A stretch of 7,625 bases of DNA from an uncultured Lachnospiraceae bacterium (GTDB lineage Bacteria > Bacillota > Clostridia > Lachnospirales > Lachnospiraceae). The notes under the pieces were generated by a model. The model was not told the origin of the DNA, made no database searches, and saw only the letters and a program-made list of their open reading frames with translations. Of this stretch, positions 5,999 to 7,625 are shown piece by piece; the stretch's first letter is position 1; each line of letters begins with the position of its first letter. The DNA lies in assembly GCA_910585205.1 (NCBI GenBank), contig CAJUCC010000024.1:1-7625 (forward strand), written 5' to 3'. The position numbers and the translations under genes were made by a program.

Positions 5999-7625
5999 TC
6001 ATCTCAAATGTTCTTTATACCATTCGATTACAGCTTCCCTATCTGATTCAAAAAATTGCGTAGAAATATAAATATCCGCACCATTAAAATCTAATTTTTT
6101 AGTTCTATATCGCATAAGCGTGGAATTTCCCCTATTATCTGTTCTCTTATTCGCAACTGCCGGATAATCTGTTGCTTTGAATAATCTCTTTGTGTATTCC
6201 TTCGTTTTCAGTTTTTCAACTTCCTCTGCTGTAATCTTCGACTTGTCTATAAGTTCTTCCATTAAATTATAGAATAATTTAGCAACCGGCAACATCCCTT
6301 CTTCCCATGTATTTTCATCATTAATATCAAATGGTACTTCTGAAAGTGAGAAACTAAAATCATCTGTATCCAAATTCATATTTAATAGCAAGTCCTTAAT
6401 AAACGAAATGATATTTTTTGAGGACAGATTAGTTTCAAAGAAGATACCACTGTTATCAATTTGTTTCGCTTTACGGAACTTTCTCTCATCATTACTTATG
6501 TATGTTTTATCCGCGCTTGAAATGGAATAATCTTTTGCTGCCAAATCGCCTATCGTTTCTGTATCTAAATCATAGGCAAGGTTCATAAACTTAGTAAGTA
6601 GATCAACCCAGCTTGATACCTTTGTATACTCGCCGACAAATGCAAAACCATCCGGTTTAGTGTTAGAAACATCTATGTCACTATCAACTCCAAAGCTTAA
6701 TTCATGCGCTTCGTCAACATCAGAATGCATTTCAACATAATTAAATTTTCTAATCAAGATACCAGAAAGCACCTTTGCTCTATTCAGAATTGACGTTTCA
6801 TTCCATTTCTCTGCTGACAAAACTTCTTTATTTAAAATATTTGCTTTTGAGTTTTCACGAATGATATTCTTCTTATCATTAAATGATTTTGTTCCAAGTT
6901 CACTATTATGTCCCGTAATAGTCAAATTGCCAAGCGTATGTAAGTATATCTCATATACTCTTCCATAATCTTTACCAACTTCTTTTTTCCATACAGCAGC
7001 ATTTTCTTTCTGGGGTAAGATATGCTCTATTGTAAGATTGCTAATATCAATATGTTCCTTTGTAGAATTTTCAATTACAGAGAGTACAAACTTACAAATC
7101 GGCTTTTTATATAATGGCTTATGAATAAGTGCCTCTTCAAATTCCTTGTCTGTCGGCATACGGTCATTTGCCCTTAAATCGTTAAGGAAAATCACAATTT
7201 TTTCATAGTAATGGACATAGTTTCCATCAATAACTCTATCATACATTGATTTCATAAATTTTGATAGATTCTTATTGATTTCACAAGCTGTGATTCTAAC
7301 AAGATACGTAAGCAAATAATTTAATACTTTACAAAGAGTTTCTTCATCTATAATATTATTCTCATAGTCATTAAAAACTCTGAAAAGAAACGGGAGAATT
7401 GTTGTTTGCTTTATGGTATAAAATGCCTTGAGATAATTTGATATTTCTGCACTATAGTAATGATTTTCTCCTATATAAGCACCATAATATTTTGAAGTTC
7501 TTTTTAATTCTTTCAGTACATCTTCATGGCTCAAATTATTTTCTTCACAATGCTCTTTAAATAAGCGATATGCATTTTTACTATTCACAGATTTGCTTAT
7601 CTGAGAATTCAAGAAGTTAATAACA
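5999..7625 (-). CDS. GmrSD-like DUF262/DUF1524 restriction protein, C-terminal part (5' end outside window)
   Basis: The frame is open from the right edge (first full codon 7622-7624) to TGA 5999-6001. That gives 541 visible residues, and the true start lies outside. Residues about 1-195 are helical, like the segment that joins DUF262 to DUF1524. Residues about 196-295 are a DUF1524 (GmrD-like, His-Me/HNH) nuclease domain: TIEHILPQKEN with H201, LGNLTITGHN with N233 and N240, F248 and K251/K252 in TKSFNDKKNI, and the closing KWNETSILNRA. The N-terminal DUF262 ParB-like NTPase with its DGQQR motif is expected beyond the edge but not seen. GmrSD-family enzymes are modification-dependent restriction systems that cut phage DNA with modified bases. 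The target of this protein is not readable. After DUF1524 come about 245 further residues with two apparent modules (about 324-430 and 474-541), longer than a plain GmrD domain. Its AT-rich composition and the RhuM neighbour suggest an acquired defence locus. Confidence 0.88.
   Translation of the reverse strand, partial: VINFLNSQISKSVNSKNAYRLFKEHCEENNLSHEDVLKELKRTSKYYGAYIGENHYYSAEISNYLKAFYTIKQTTILPFLFRVFNDYENNIIDEETLCKVLNYLLTYLVRITACEINKNLSKFMKSMYDRVIDGNYVHYYEKIVIFLNDLRANDRMPTDKEFEEALIHKPLYKKPICKFVLSVIENSTKEHIDISNLTIEHILPQKENAAVWKKEVGKDYGRVYEIYLHTLGNLTITGHNSELGTKSFNDKKNIIRENSKANILNKEVLSAEKWNETSILNRAKVLSGILIRKFNYVEMHSDVDEAHELSFGVDSDIDVSNTKPDGFAFVGEYTKVSSWVDLLTKFMNLAYDLDTETIGDLAAKDYSISSADKTYISNDERKFRKAKQIDNSGIFFETNLSSKNIISFIKDLLLNMNLDTDDFSFSLSEVPFDINDENTWEEGMLPVAKLFYNLMEELIDKSKITAEEVEKLKTKEYTKRLFKATDYPAVANKRTDNRGNSTLMRYRTKKLDFNGADIYISTQFFESDREAVIEWYKEHLR

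Noticed and set aside
7610..7612. TTG at 7612 as the start of the DUF1524 gene
   Set aside because: The frame stays open to the window edge, and a GmrSD-like single-chain protein needs an N-terminal DUF262 domain. The visible protein therefore begins mid-gene.

Overview
The window looks like a chromosomal segment of a Firmicute, most likely a Clostridia/Lachnospiraceae-type gut anaerobe. The reasons are strong GGAGG-like ribosome binding sites, a 7TM-anchored hybrid histidine kinase of a kind common in that group, and a GNAT acetyltransferase that resembles Lachnospiraceae proteins I remember. This is inferred from protein style, not from a search. Every gene I can support reads on the minus strand, so transcription runs from high to low coordinates.

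There are two regions of different composition. Positions 1 to about 4820 are GC-rich and hold a tight signalling operon, read in this order. First is a 1030-residue hybrid histidine kinase (1613-4705) with an extracytoplasmic domain, seven predicted membrane helices, HisKA, HATPase, receiver and HPt domains. Next is a 259-residue double-receiver protein (806-1585), whose first receiver has lost its phosphoacceptor Asp and whose second is intact. Last is a GNAT N-acetyltransferase (819 down to the left edge, incomplete), which overlaps the receiver gene by 14 nt. Together the kinase and receiver carry every residue needed for a His-Asp-His-Asp phosphorelay, but neither has a DNA-binding output domain.

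Positions from about 4882 to the right edge are clearly AT-rich and hold an accessory, probably horizontally acquired pair. One is the C-terminal two thirds or so of a GmrSD-like (DUF262/DUF1524) restriction protein (5999 to the right edge). The other is a RhuM-family protein (4893-5897). Both families are typical of defence islands, and more of the island probably lies beyond the right edge.

The junction (4706-4892) is the most interesting non-coding stretch. A 17-bp inverted repeat with a 24-nt loop (4824-4881) starts 11 nt after the rhuM stop, at the compositional boundary. One arm overlaps the -35 of the best promoter candidate for the kinase operon. A 14-codon leader ORF lies between that promoter and the kinase start. 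No RNA genes, CRISPR array, transposase or complete mobile element is visible.
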